From NCBI RefSeq assembly GCF_009848495.1, contig NZ_WWEP01000001.1:124001-188000 (forward strand): a stretch of DNA of 64,000 nt, given 5' to 3'. Both the position numbers and the translations under genes were made by a program. Below the pieces are notes generated by a model. That model worked only from the letters and a program-made list of their open reading frames with translations. It searched no databases and was not told the origin of the DNA. Source of the stretch: Flavobacterium sp. MK4S-17. GTDB taxonomy: Bacteria; Bacteroidota; Bacteroidia; Flavobacteriales; Flavobacteriaceae. Shown piece by piece: positions 32,859 through 41,346 of the stretch (position 1 is the stretch's first letter; each line of letters opens with the position of its first letter).

Positions 32859-34835
32859 ATGAATTTCGACAGAAAAACGCTGACTAACCAAGAATTACTT
32901 GATTTATATACGAAATTATTAAAACCGCGCCTCATTGAGGAGAAGATGCTTATCCTTATCCGACAGGGAAAAGTTTCGAAATGGTTTAGCGGTATAGGGC
33001 AGGAAGCTATATCGGTAGGAGTAACCGCTGTACTCCGCAAAGACGAATATATTTTACCTATGCACCGCAACCTGGGCGTTTTTACCGGGCGTGATATCCC
33101 GCTTTACAGGCTTGTTTCACAATGGCAGGGTAAAGCCAACGGGTTTACCAAAGGGCGCGACCGTTCGTTTCACTTTGGTACGCAGGAATATAAAATTATA
33201 GGGATGATTTCGCACCTGGGCCCGCAGCTTGGTGTGGCCGATGGTATTGCTTTGGCTCATAAACTGCGTAAGGAAGGCAGGGTAACAGCCGTTTTTACAG
33301 GCGAAGGCGCAACCAGCGAGGGCGATTTTCATGAAGCACTTAATATAGCTGCCGTATGGGAACTGCCTGTACTTTTTGTTGTGGAAAACAATGGGTATGG
33401 GCTTAGTACGCCAACCAACGAACAGTACCGCTGTGAAAATATTGCGGATAAAGGTATTGGCTACGGTATGGAAAGCCATATTATAGATGGCAATAATATA
33501 CTTGAGGTTTATACTAAACTGAATGATTTAGTAAGCTCAATGCGTAAAAACCCAAGGCCGGTACTTGCAGAATTTAAAACATTCAGGATGCGCGGGCATG
33601 AGGAAGCCAGCGGTACCAAATATGTGCCGCAGGAACTTATGGATATGTGGGCTGCGAAAGACCCAGTGGATAATTACAGGAAATACCTTATTACCGAAGG
33701 CGTGCTTACGGAAGAAAAGGATAATGAATTGCGTAAAGAACTGAAAAAGGAGATTGATGAACATTATCAGCGCGCTTCGGCAGAACCTGCCATTGAACCG
33801 ACAGTGGAAGGGGAGCTTAATGATGTATATGCCCCTTATGAATATAAAGAAACAGCCCCCGGCAGCGAAAAGGAGAATGTACGCATGATTGATGCTATTT
33901 CGCAGGGTTTAAGGCAATCTATGGAACGGCATGACAACCTTGTGGTTATGGGGCAGGACATTGCCGAATATGGCGGTGCCTTTAAAATTACAGATGGATT
34001 TGTAGCGCAGTTCGGCAAAGGGCGTGTGCGTAATACACCAATATGTGAGTCGGCGGTTGTGTCGGCAGGTATGGGCTTAAGTATTAACGGTTATAAATCG
34101 GTTATTGAAATGCAGTTTGCCGACTTTGTTTCAACCGGTTTTAATCCTATAGTAAACTACCTCGCAAAAGTACATTACCGCTGGAATGAAAAAGCGGATG
34201 TAGTGGTGCGCATGCCTTGCGGCGCAGGAGTGCAGGCTGGGCCTTTCCACTCCCAAACCAATGAGGCTTGGTTTACCAAAACTCCCGGGCTTAAAGTGGT
34301 TTACCCTGCATTTCCGTATGATGCCAAAGGGCTTTTGGCTACAGCAATAAACGACCCGAACCCGGTAATGTTTTTTGAGCATAAGGCATTGTACCGTAGT
34401 GTATATCAGGAAGTACCAAAGGATTATTACACACTTCCTTTCGGCAAGGCTTCTTTGCTTAAGGAGGGAGAAGATATTACAATTATTACCTTTGGTGCAG
34501 GGGTGCACTGGGCTTTGGAAACATTAGAAAGGAACAAGGATATCAGTGCCGATTTAATTGACCTGAGAACCTTACAGCCTCTTGATACAGAAGCAATATT
34601 TACATCGGTTAGAAAAACAGGCAAGGCAATAGTGTTGCAGGAAGATACAATGTTTGGGGGTGTGGCCAATGATATTGCAGCAATGATAATGGAAGAGTGT
34701 TTTGAATATCTTGATGGCCCTGTAAAACGGGTAGGCAGCCTTGAAAGCGCAATACCTTTTACAAAAGCACTTGAGGAGCAATACCTGCCCAAACAAAGGT
34801 TTGAAAATGCTTTACACGAACTTATGCAGTACTAA
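32859..34835 (+). CDS. Fused alpha/beta E1 of branched-chain 2-oxoacid dehydrogenase
   Basis: This 658-aa protein joins the two E1 subunits that are separate in many bacteria. The alpha part (about 1-330) has the thiamine diphosphate region TGEGATSEGDFHEALNIAAV and VVENNGYGLSTPT. The beta part (about 340-658) begins RMIDAISQGLRQSMERHDNLVVMGQDI and includes GADVVVRMP-type residues, EHKALYRS and LIDLRTLQPLD. It decarboxylates branched-chain 2-oxoacids for transfer to lipoyl E2; a pyruvate substrate is less likely. The fusion is common in Bacteroidetes. The matching E2 and E3 genes are not in the window. Terminator at 34872-34901. Confidence 0.93.
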   Translation: MNFDRKTLTNQELLDLYTKLLKPRLIEEKMLILIRQGKVSKWFSGIGQEAISVGVTAVLRKDEYILPMHRNLGVFTGRDIPLYRLVSQWQGKANGFTKGRDRSFHFGTQEYKIIGMISHLGPQLGVADGIALAHKLRKEGRVTAVFTGEGATSEGDFHEALNIAAVWELPVLFVVENNGYGLSTPTNEQYRCENIADKGIGYGMESHIIDGNNILEVYTKLNDLVSSMRKNPRPVLAEFKTFRMRGHEEASGTKYVPQELMDMWAAKDPVDNYRKYLITEGVLTEEKDNELRKELKKEIDEHYQRASAEPAIEPTVEGELNDVYAPYEYKETAPGSEKENVRMIDAISQGLRQSMERHDNLVVMGQDIAEYGGAFKITDGFVAQFGKGRVRNTPICESAVVSAGMGLSINGYKSVIEMQFADFVSTGFNPIVNYLAKVHYRWNEKADVVVRMPCGAGVQAGPFHSQTNEAWFTKTPGLKVVYPAFPYDAKGLLATAINDPNPVMFFEHKALYRSVYQEVPKDYYTLPFGKASLLKEGEDITIITFGAGVHWALETLERNKDISADLIDLRTLQPLDTEAIFTSVRKTGKAIVLQEDTMFGGVANDIAAMIMEECFEYLDGPVKRVGSLESAIPFTKALEEQYLPKQRFENALHELMQY

Positions 34836-34871
34836 TCAACTATTTATAATATTCAGCACTGCAAAATATAT

Positions 34872-34901
34872 GATAAGCCCCTTGAAGGGGCTTTATTTTT
34901 T
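34872..34901 (+). terminator. Terminator after the fused E1 gene
   Basis: AAGCCCC (34875-34881) and GGGGCTT (34887-34893) pair around a 5-nt loop, followed by TATTTTTTG. Confidence 0.9.
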
Positions 34902-35004
34902 GTAGCACAATTCCTTATATTTTTTTATAAAAAGATATAGGAATAAAAAATTAACCTTGATATATTTACATACCCGTTTAAAAAAGAATATAAAAAGGTA
35001 TATT

Positions 35005-36912
35005 ATGAGTTACTATCAGGTAAAAAGTCTCGAACAATATTTTAAGCACTATAATAAATCCATACGCGAACCAAGAAAATTTTGGGATAAAATAGCAGAT
35101 GAAAACTTCACCTGGTACCAAAAATGGGATAAGGTAGTAGAGTTTGATATGCAGGAAGCTGATATTAAGTGGTTCCTGAATGCCAAAGTGAACATAACTA
35201 AAAACTGTATTGACAGGCACCTTGCCAAAAGAGGCGATAAAACAGCTATTATTTTTGAACCTAACGACCCTAACGAAGAAGCCCAGAATATAACTTATAA
35301 TGAACTGTATGACAGGGTTTGCAAAATGGCTAATGTTTTGCGTGACCAGGGAATAAAAAAAGGCGACAGGGTTTGTATATACCTGCCCATGATACCTGAA
35401 CTTGCAGTAGCCGTATTAGCGTGCGCAAGGATAGGTGCAATACACTCTGTAGTGTTTGCCGGGTTTTCTGCCTCTGCCGTAGCTTCGCGTGTTAATGATT
35501 CAGGGTGCCGCATGGTTATTACCGCTGACGGTGGTTTTCGTGGCAACAAAACAATTGACCTGAAAGGTATAATTGATGAGGCACTGGAAAAATGCCCAAG
35601 TGTTGAAAATGTACTTGTAGTTAAAAGGACAAATACAACCATCAATATGAAAGAGGGGCGCGACCAGTGGCTGCAGCCGCTTTTGGAGGAAGCCCAGGCT
35701 AATAATGTTGCCGAAATTATGGATGCTGAAGACCCGTTGTTTATTCTTTATACCTCCGGCTCTACAGGCAAACCAAAAGGCATGCTGCATACCACGGCAG
35801 GTTATATGGTATATTCTGCTTATACATTCAAAAATATTTTTGCCTACGAGGAAAATGATGTGTACTGGTGTACCGCAGATATAGGCTGGATTACAGGCCA
35901 CTCCTATATAGTTTACGGGCCTTTGCTTAATGGTGGTACAACCGTATTGTTTGAAGGTGTACCTTCTTACCCTGATTTCGGGCGTTTTTGGGAAGTGATT
36001 GACAAGCATAAGGTAACCCAGTTTTACACCGCACCAACAGCCATACGCTCCCTTGCAAAAGAAAACTGGGAATGGGTAGATAAATATGACCTTTCTACTT
36101 TAAAAGTTATCGGCTCTGTTGGTGAACCTATAAATGAAGAGGCATGGCACTGGTATAATGACCACGTGGGCAAAAAGAAATCGCCTGTGGTTGATACCTG
36201 GTGGCAAACTGAAACAGGCGGTATAATGATATCTCCAATACCTTTTGTTACCCCTACAAAGCCTACTTATGCCACATTGCCTTTACCGGGAGTACAGCCT
36301 GTACTTATGGATGAAAAACGTAATGAAATAGAAGGCAACCAGGTTGTGGGAAGCCTTTGTATTAAATTCCCCTGGCCGGGTATGGCACGCAGCATATGGG
36401 GAGACCACCAAAGGTTTAAGGAAACATATTTTTCAACATTTCCCGGCAAATATTTTACAGGAGATGGTGCGCTTCGTGATGAAGTAGGGTATTACCGTAT
36501 TACAGGCCGTGTGGATGATGTGGTTATAGTTTCGGGCCATAACCTTGGTACTGCACCTATAGAAGATGCTATTAATGAACACCCTGCTGTTGCGGAATCA
36601 GCAATAGTTGGTTTCCCGCATGATGTAAAAGGAAATGCATTATATGGTTTTATAATACTGAAAGAATCAGGAGAGGGACGTGACAGGGATAACCTTAGAA
36701 AAGAAATTAATGAACATATTTCCAGCCATATCGGGCCAATTGCGAAACTGGACAAAATACAATTTGTATCAGGGCTTCCAAAAACCCGTTCAGGAAAAAT
36801 TATGAGGAGGATATTACGCAAAATAGCTGAAGGCGATTACAGCAATTTTGGTGATACCACAACACTTTTAAATCCTGAAATTGTAGAGGAAATAAAACAG
36901 GGAAAACTTTAA
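35005..36912 (+). CDS. acs: Acetyl-CoA synthetase
   Basis: Acs activates acetate with ATP and CoA to acetyl-CoA, via acetyl-AMP. The start ATG at 35005 gives 635 aa; the extra frame up to 34957 lacks family residues. It has the adenylate-forming motifs: YTSGSTGKPKGML, TADIGWITGHSYIVYGPL, WWQTETGGIM, GRVDDVVIVSGHNLGT and the C-terminal PKTRSGKIMRRILRK, in which the Lys is the conserved catalytic and acetylation-regulated residue. A TATATTTA at 34961-34968 resembles a -7 element. The neighbouring exonuclease/CBS-DUF294 genes recall similar acs neighbourhoods in other bacteria. Confidence 0.95.
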   Translation: MSYYQVKSLEQYFKHYNKSIREPRKFWDKIADENFTWYQKWDKVVEFDMQEADIKWFLNAKVNITKNCIDRHLAKRGDKTAIIFEPNDPNEEAQNITYNELYDRVCKMANVLRDQGIKKGDRVCIYLPMIPELAVAVLACARIGAIHSVVFAGFSASAVASRVNDSGCRMVITADGGFRGNKTIDLKGIIDEALEKCPSVENVLVVKRTNTTINMKEGRDQWLQPLLEEAQANNVAEIMDAEDPLFILYTSGSTGKPKGMLHTTAGYMVYSAYTFKNIFAYEENDVYWCTADIGWITGHSYIVYGPLLNGGTTVLFEGVPSYPDFGRFWEVIDKHKVTQFYTAPTAIRSLAKENWEWVDKYDLSTLKVIGSVGEPINEEAWHWYNDHVGKKKSPVVDTWWQTETGGIMISPIPFVTPTKPTYATLPLPGVQPVLMDEKRNEIEGNQVVGSLCIKFPWPGMARSIWGDHQRFKETYFSTFPGKYFTGDGALRDEVGYYRITGRVDDVVIVSGHNLGTAPIEDAINEHPAVAESAIVGFPHDVKGNALYGFIILKESGEGRDRDNLRKEINEHISSHIGPIAKLDKIQFVSGLPKTRSGKIMRRILRKIAEGDYSNFGDTTTLLNPEIVEEIKQGKL

Positions 36913-36914
36913 TA

Positions 36915-36943
36915 ATGAGCGGCTTTTGCCGCTCATATTTTTT
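36915..36943 (+). terminator. Terminator after acs
   Basis: ATGAGCGGC (36915-36923) and GCCGCTCAT (36928-36936) form a perfect 9-bp stem with a TTTT loop, then ATTTTTT. It overlaps the region just before the next start codon. Confidence 0.9.
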
Positions 36944-36949
36944 AATATT

Positions 36950-37396
36950 ATGAAAACTTTTTTTAAAGAACTATTTGGCTATACTTTTAACTTTAATGAC
37001 AAGGTTATAAATTCCTTGAAAAACAGTAATGCAGCAATGCCTGAAAAAGCTGTGAAACTACTAAACCATACCATTAATGCCCATGAAGTATGGAACGCAA
37101 GAATATTGGGAGAGACCTGTACTACCGGTATTTGGGAAGTGCACCCTTATGAAAGCTTAGCTGATATTAATAAAGCCAACTATAATAAGTCACTAACTAT
37201 TTTAGACAATTATGGGCTTGATACTGTTATTAATTATACAAACAGTAAAGGTGATTCGTTTCAAAATACATTGCAGGATATACTGTTTCACATTGTAAAC
37301 CATTCAACTTATCACCGGGGGCAAATAGCAACTGACAGCAAAGAAAATGGCATAACGCCACTGGTTACAGATTATATTTTTTACAAAAGGGAGTAA
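36950..37396 (+). CDS. DinB-family protein
   Basis: From ATG 36950 the protein is 148 aa. It has the four-helix DinB/YfiT-like fold with the metal-binding histidines visible as LLNHTINAHEVWNARILGE and FHIVNHSTYHRGQIA. The family includes metal-dependent thiol transferases (bacillithiol or mycothiol type) and DNA-damage-induced proteins of unknown role. No substrate can be assigned here. An upstream extension to 36926 would overlap the acs terminator, so it is rejected. It converges with the exonuclease gene with 3 nt between the stops. Confidence 0.85.
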   Translation: MKTFFKELFGYTFNFNDKVINSLKNSNAAMPEKAVKLLNHTINAHEVWNARILGETCTTGIWEVHPYESLADINKANYNKSLTILDNYGLDTVINYTNSKGDSFQNTLQDILFHIVNHSTYHRGQIATDSKENGITPLVTDYIFYKRE

Positions 37397-37399
37397 CTG

Positions 37400-38005
37400 C
37401 TATATATCCAGCTTGCGTTTTAATTTTAAAAACGCAAGCGCAGCCGTGAAGGCATTACCTGAAGCTGTATGCCTGTCGCTTTTGCTTATTTTTAATGCAT
37501 TACATATTTCATCTAAGGTAGAATTGTTGTCATCAGGCAGGCCTTTCCATTTTTTATATAATACTCCCGTATCCATAATTTGGTTTTTAATACGCCCTAA
37601 ATCCAATCGCTTTAAAGCCTGGTTAAGCATTTCTATATCAAGGTTAATATTATGGCTAACCAGCGTTGCATCCTGAATAAAATTTATAAACCTTATAAGG
37701 GCTTCAGCTTCAACAACTGTTTCTAACGTTTCTGCCCTAAATGTTTTATTACTTATGGGAGCGGCTTTTGTGACTTTCTCCTGATTAATGTAAACCTCAA
37801 AAAAATCAGCAACCTGAATTGCGTTCCCTTTTATGCCCATGGCACCAATAGCTGTTATAGTATCTTCTTTCCAGTCTGTTCCTGTAGTTTCCATATCAAA
37901 AACCACATAGCGTTTTTCTTCATTGGCTTTTTCATCGCCATCAAACAAAGCAGTGTAGTTTTTCCAAAATTGCGGCAGGTTATTTCCAGTGAGCCAATCC
38001 AGCAT
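37400..38005 (-). CDS. DnaQ-like 3'-5' exonuclease with altered motif III
   Basis: This 201-aa protein has the DEDDh exonuclease fold. Motif I is YVVFDMETTGTDW (Asp37 and Glu39), motif II is SHNINLDIEMLNQ, and motif III is RHTASGNAFTAAL with His179. The last metal ligand, normally Asp five residues after the His (H-x4-D), is Asn184 here (codon AAT). This may reduce or remove nuclease activity. It starts 3 nt after the CBS-DUF294 stop, so the two form an operon. It is more like the CBS-associated exonucleases than the DNA polymerase III epsilon subunit. The family is certain but activity is doubtful. Confidence 0.88.
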   Translation of the reverse strand: MLDWLTGNNLPQFWKNYTALFDGDEKANEEKRYVVFDMETTGTDWKEDTITAIGAMGIKGNAIQVADFFEVYINQEKVTKAAPISNKTFRAETLETVVEAEALIRFINFIQDATLVSHNINLDIEMLNQALKRLDLGRIKNQIMDTGVLYKKWKGLPDDNNSTLDEICNALKISKSDRHTASGNAFTAALAFLKLKRKLDI

Positions 38006-38008
38006 AAC

Positions 38009-39928
38009 TTAATTAATTGAAGCAATTGAAAATCTGTTTTTTATCATATCCTGCAACTCACTTATGGGAGGAAAGCAGTTCTTAAGCTTTACTTTATCTG
38101 ACTTTGATAAGTCATTTAAATTTAAATACTTACCATCTGAATTATTAAGCAGTCCTTCTTCTGTTCTAAACTTCATGAGGGTATTGAATGCCTCTGCACA
38201 ATCATCATACAAGTCGGCATATTGCGGTTCCTGTTCGGCAAGCTTTTTAAAACGTCCGTATGTATTTGTTATTTCAGTTAAATTTTGGTTCAAAGCCAAT
38301 AATCTTCCGGCATCAACCAAAGGTTCAATCGCCCTGTCCTTAATATTAAAACTGTCTTTGTGTTCTCCGTCGCTTTCTACCAAGAACTGCCTGAAAAACC
38401 CCAGAGGTGGCGGATTTTTTAAAGCATCGGCAGCAAGGTAGGCAAAAAACTTTTTGTTGCGATGTATGGCCTGTTTAATATGATTAATCAAAGCATCTTC
38501 TATTTCAGGAACACCATATATAAAATCAAGGTCAAAAAACGTAGTACTCATTTCGATACCTTGCTCTGCAGGTGTGGCAATCCATGTATTGTACTGGTTA
38601 ATCCAGTCGGGAAGAGATTTGCACCATTGAGCATTACCTGCCAGGATATTTTCCTGGGAATAGCCATAACCTGTTTTTTCCAGTATTTCATTTACATTTT
38701 CTGCCAGTTCGGTAAAATAAGTTTTAACAGTACTGTATTGTTCTGCATTAACATCTTCAAAAATAAGTGCATTATTTTGCCCGGTAGGTAAAAGTTGCTC
38801 TTTACGCCCCTGGCTGCCTATATTTATCCATACAAATCTTGCAGGAGGGTGCACGCCGGTTTGCTCTACAGCCAGCTCAATGGCACGGCGTGTTACAGCG
38901 ATATTAATTTCTGCAACAATATTGGAAATATGCGAAACCGGGATATTTTTATCTATTGAATTTTGTATAAGGTCAGTAAGTTTCTCCCTCACGTGCTTTA
39001 ATTCCCTTGCTCCGGCAGCTTTTCTTGTTTGCTTTAAAAGCACGCCGGGTGTATTTGCCTGCGCTGCTACAACGTCATGTTCAGAAATTATACCTGTTAC
39101 AGCCGTTTCGTCAGTACCATCACGTGTAACGCATAAGTGTCCTACATTGTGTTTAAGCATCATCATCTGCGCTTCAGCAACCGAAATATTTTCCGGAACG
39201 GTAACAACAGGGCTTGTCATTACATTTTTTACCTCTACATCAATAGGATAGAGGCCTGTGGCTATTTTAGAGCGCAGGTCCCAATCGGTTATAATACCTT
39301 TAGGTAATTGATTTTCCTGTATAATAACGCTGCCTATGGCACTGTTTGACATAGTTTTGGCTATAAATTTTACTAAGTCATCAGGATTTGCCGTTATAGG
39401 GTTTTTAGTGTAACGTATGGGCTGGAAATACTGAATATCTGCAACCTGTTCTTTAAATACTGTATTTTCAGCTATCAGTTTGCCTGAGTGTCCCTTGTCA
39501 TAAGGATTGCGTGTTTGAGAAGCAAAACTTTCCAGCAAAAACTCCATGACTTTGGTATTTGAGTTAACAAACGGCTGGAAAATAGCAATAGGTACAGCAT
39601 AAATCACTGCTTCTTCGCGTGCTTTAGCTGTCATTAAATAATTATTTTTTGCAAAGAAGGGGCGAAGTCCTAATATATCGCCCTCATCACATTTATCAAT
39701 AAGCATTTCTTCTGCATCTGAGGTAAGGGAAAGCCCTATTGCACCATCTTTCACTATATAAAAACGTTCATGTACTGCATCTCCGCCTTTAAAAAGTATT
39801 TGATTCTTTTCGAGATAGATTATTTCACAATACTGGGAAATATTATGGAGGTCAGCATAAGAAAGATTACTGAAAGGAGGGAAGCGTCTTAAAAAATCAG
39901 CAACATGCTCAGCTACAGCGTTTTTCAT
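38009..39928 (-). CDS. cNMP-binding/CBS/DUF294 protein with altered nucleotidyltransferase site
   Basis: This 639-aa signalling protein has four parts: a cyclic-nucleotide-binding-like domain (about 10-130), a pair of CBS domains (about 175-305; IIQENQLPKGIITDWDLRSK, GHLCVTRDG), a GlnD-like DUF294 nucleotidyltransferase (about 330-460) and a helical C-terminal DUF294_C domain. Usually the transferase has GSxGRxEQxLxTDQDNA. Here it reads GSQGRKEQLLPTGQNNA, so the two catalytic Asp are Gly383 and Asn385. It is probably not an active nucleotidyltransferase. It is the first gene of a two-gene operon with the exonuclease, near acs. Adenine nucleotides are the likely CBS ligands. Confidence 0.88.
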   Translation of the reverse strand: MKNAVAEHVADFLRRFPPFSNLSYADLHNISQYCEIIYLEKNQILFKGGDAVHERFYIVKDGAIGLSLTSDAEEMLIDKCDEGDILGLRPFFAKNNYLMTAKAREEAVIYAVPIAIFQPFVNSNTKVMEFLLESFASQTRNPYDKGHSGKLIAENTVFKEQVADIQYFQPIRYTKNPITANPDDLVKFIAKTMSNSAIGSVIIQENQLPKGIITDWDLRSKIATGLYPIDVEVKNVMTSPVVTVPENISVAEAQMMMLKHNVGHLCVTRDGTDETAVTGIISEHDVVAAQANTPGVLLKQTRKAAGARELKHVREKLTDLIQNSIDKNIPVSHISNIVAEINIAVTRRAIELAVEQTGVHPPARFVWINIGSQGRKEQLLPTGQNNALIFEDVNAEQYSTVKTYFTELAENVNEILEKTGYGYSQENILAGNAQWCKSLPDWINQYNTWIATPAEQGIEMSTTFFDLDFIYGVPEIEDALINHIKQAIHRNKKFFAYLAADALKNPPPLGFFRQFLVESDGEHKDSFNIKDRAIEPLVDAGRLLALNQNLTEITNTYGRFKKLAEQEPQYADLYDDCAEAFNTLMKFRTEEGLLNNSDGKYLNLNDLSKSDKVKLKNCFPPISELQDMIKNRFSIASIN

Positions 39929-40020
39929 ATTGATACAATTAACAATTAAATATATACCTTTTTTTTCAGTGCATGAAGTACGAGATTACAAAACTAACTT
40001 AAAGGTTTGTTAAAATTATG

Positions 40021-40048
40021 TTTGTTAACTTCACACAAATTAATTTTA
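40021..40048 (+). promoter_or_regulatory. Promoter of the DUF2911 gene
   Basis: TTTG (40021-40024), a 16-nt spacer, and TAATTTTA (40041-40048), one base from TAnnTTTG. It lies 22 nt before the ATG at 40071. Confidence 0.5.
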
Positions 40049-40070
40049 GGCCTATTAAATAAATATAATC

Positions 40071-40574
40071 ATGAAAATTACAAAGACACTTTTTTTATTA
40101 TTTGCTTTAATAGCAACAACTGCAACATTTGCACAGGATAAAAAACCGGCAAGCCCTGCTGCAACAACAACAGGAAAAATAAATGGAGCTAATATTACTA
40201 TTAACTACAGCAGCCCTGGAGTAAAAGGGCGTACAATTTATGGTGAACTTGTTCCTTACGGCAAAATATGGCGTGCTGGCGCAAATGCACCGACAACACT
40301 TGAAACAGATAAAACCCTAAAAATTGAAGGCAAAGAACTTCCTGCCGGAAAATATGCTGTTTATGTTATTCCTGAAAAAGACAGCGCGACAGTAATTTTT
40401 GGGAAAGATCCTTCTGTAGGTTTTAATAAATATAATGAAGAACTGGATGCATTAAGGGTAAAAGTAAAAACCAAAAAATCGAAGCAGCTAACTGAAAGGC
40501 TGGTTTATACTATAAATAAAAATAGTATAACCTTAAGTTGGGAATATACAGACATATCTTTAAAAGTTAAGTAA
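40071..40574 (+). CDS. Secreted DUF2911 protein
   Basis: This 167-aa protein has a signal peptide (MKITKTLFLLFALIATTATFAQ) and a DUF2911 domain: INYSSPGVKGRTIYGELVPYGKIWRAGANAPTTLETDKTL, LPAGKYAVYVIPEKDSATVIF. The RAGAN and WRAGANA segments are hallmarks of the family, which is mostly found in Bacteroidetes and has no known activity. It should be periplasmic or surface-bound. A terminator follows. Confidence 0.92.
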   Translation: MKITKTLFLLFALIATTATFAQDKKPASPAATTTGKINGANITINYSSPGVKGRTIYGELVPYGKIWRAGANAPTTLETDKTLKIEGKELPAGKYAVYVIPEKDSATVIFGKDPSVGFNKYNEELDALRVKVKTKKSKQLTERLVYTINKNSITLSWEYTDISLKVK

Positions 40575-40582
40575 GTATTACG

Positions 40583-40610
40583 AGGCACATAAAAGTGCCT
40601 TATTTTATTT
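40583..40610 (+). terminator. Terminator after the DUF2911 gene
   Basis: AGGCAC (40583-40588) and GTGCCT (40595-40600) pair around ATAAAA, followed by TATTTTATTT. Confidence 0.75.
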
Positions 40611-40683
40611 ATTATTTTACATAATATATATTATATTTCAAAATATACACAAATTAATAATACCTTTAAAACAAAAAATACAT

Positions 40684-41271
40684 ATGCAGAACACTCATGA
40701 AATTAAGCTATTGTCTAAAGAAAAACTCTCCCATGGCTGGGCAAAACTCGATAATGTAAAATATGAATATAGAAATAACGGTCAGGTTGAAATTCAGCAA
40801 CGAGAAGTTTATGACCGTGGTGACGGAGCTGTAATTTTATTATACAACAACTCTAAAAAAACTGTAGTATTAACAAGGCAATTACGTATTGCAACATGGT
40901 TTAATGGCAACACCAGCGGTATGATGATTGAAGCCTGTGCAGGTATGCTTGATAAAGATAATCCTGAGGATTGTATAAGAAAAGAAGTCCAGGAAGAAAC
41001 CGGATATACAATTTTCAAGGTAGAAAAAGTTATGGAAAATTATATGTCGCCAGGCTCTGTAACTGAAATATTATATTTTTTTACCGGACAATATACTGAT
41101 GATATGAAAATCGGGAAAGGTGGCGGTGCCGATAATGAGCAGGAAAATATTGAAGTTTTAGAAATACCTTTTGAAAAATCTCTGGAAATGATAAAAACCG
41201 GTGAAATAAAAGATGCCAAAACTATAATATTACTACAATATGCCTTTATCAATAAACTTATTGAATTATAA
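40684..41271 (+). CDS. nudK: NudK-like GDP-mannose pyrophosphatase (Nudix)
   Basis: This 195-aa Nudix hydrolase has the box GMLDKDNPEDCIRKEVQEETGY, with the Glu residues that bind magnesium. The surrounding sequence (ILLYNNSKKTVVLTRQLRIATW, MIEACAGMLD, MSPGSVTEILYFFTGQY) fits the GDP-mannose pyrophosphatase NudK branch, which hydrolyses GDP-mannose to GMP and mannose-1-phosphate. ADP-ribose is an alternative substrate for close relatives. A TACCTTTA-type element lies about 20 nt upstream. The gene stands alone between two terminators/promoters. Confidence 0.85.
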   Translation: MQNTHEIKLLSKEKLSHGWAKLDNVKYEYRNNGQVEIQQREVYDRGDGAVILLYNNSKKTVVLTRQLRIATWFNGNTSGMMIEACAGMLDKDNPEDCIRKEVQEETGYTIFKVEKVMENYMSPGSVTEILYFFTGQYTDDMKIGKGGGADNEQENIEVLEIPFEKSLEMIKTGEIKDAKTIILLQYAFINKLIEL

Positions 41272-41304
41272 GGGCTTATTAAATTTTAAAGAGTTGTTTA
41301 TGCT

Positions 41305-41312
41305 TATCTTTG
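41305..41312 (+). promoter_or_regulatory. -7 element of the DUF763 gene
   Basis: TATCTTTG is an exact TAnnTTTG match, 34 nt before the ATG at 41347. Confidence 0.6.
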
Positions 41313-41346
41313 CAGTTCATTTCTTCCTTCCGAAATTTAAATCAAT

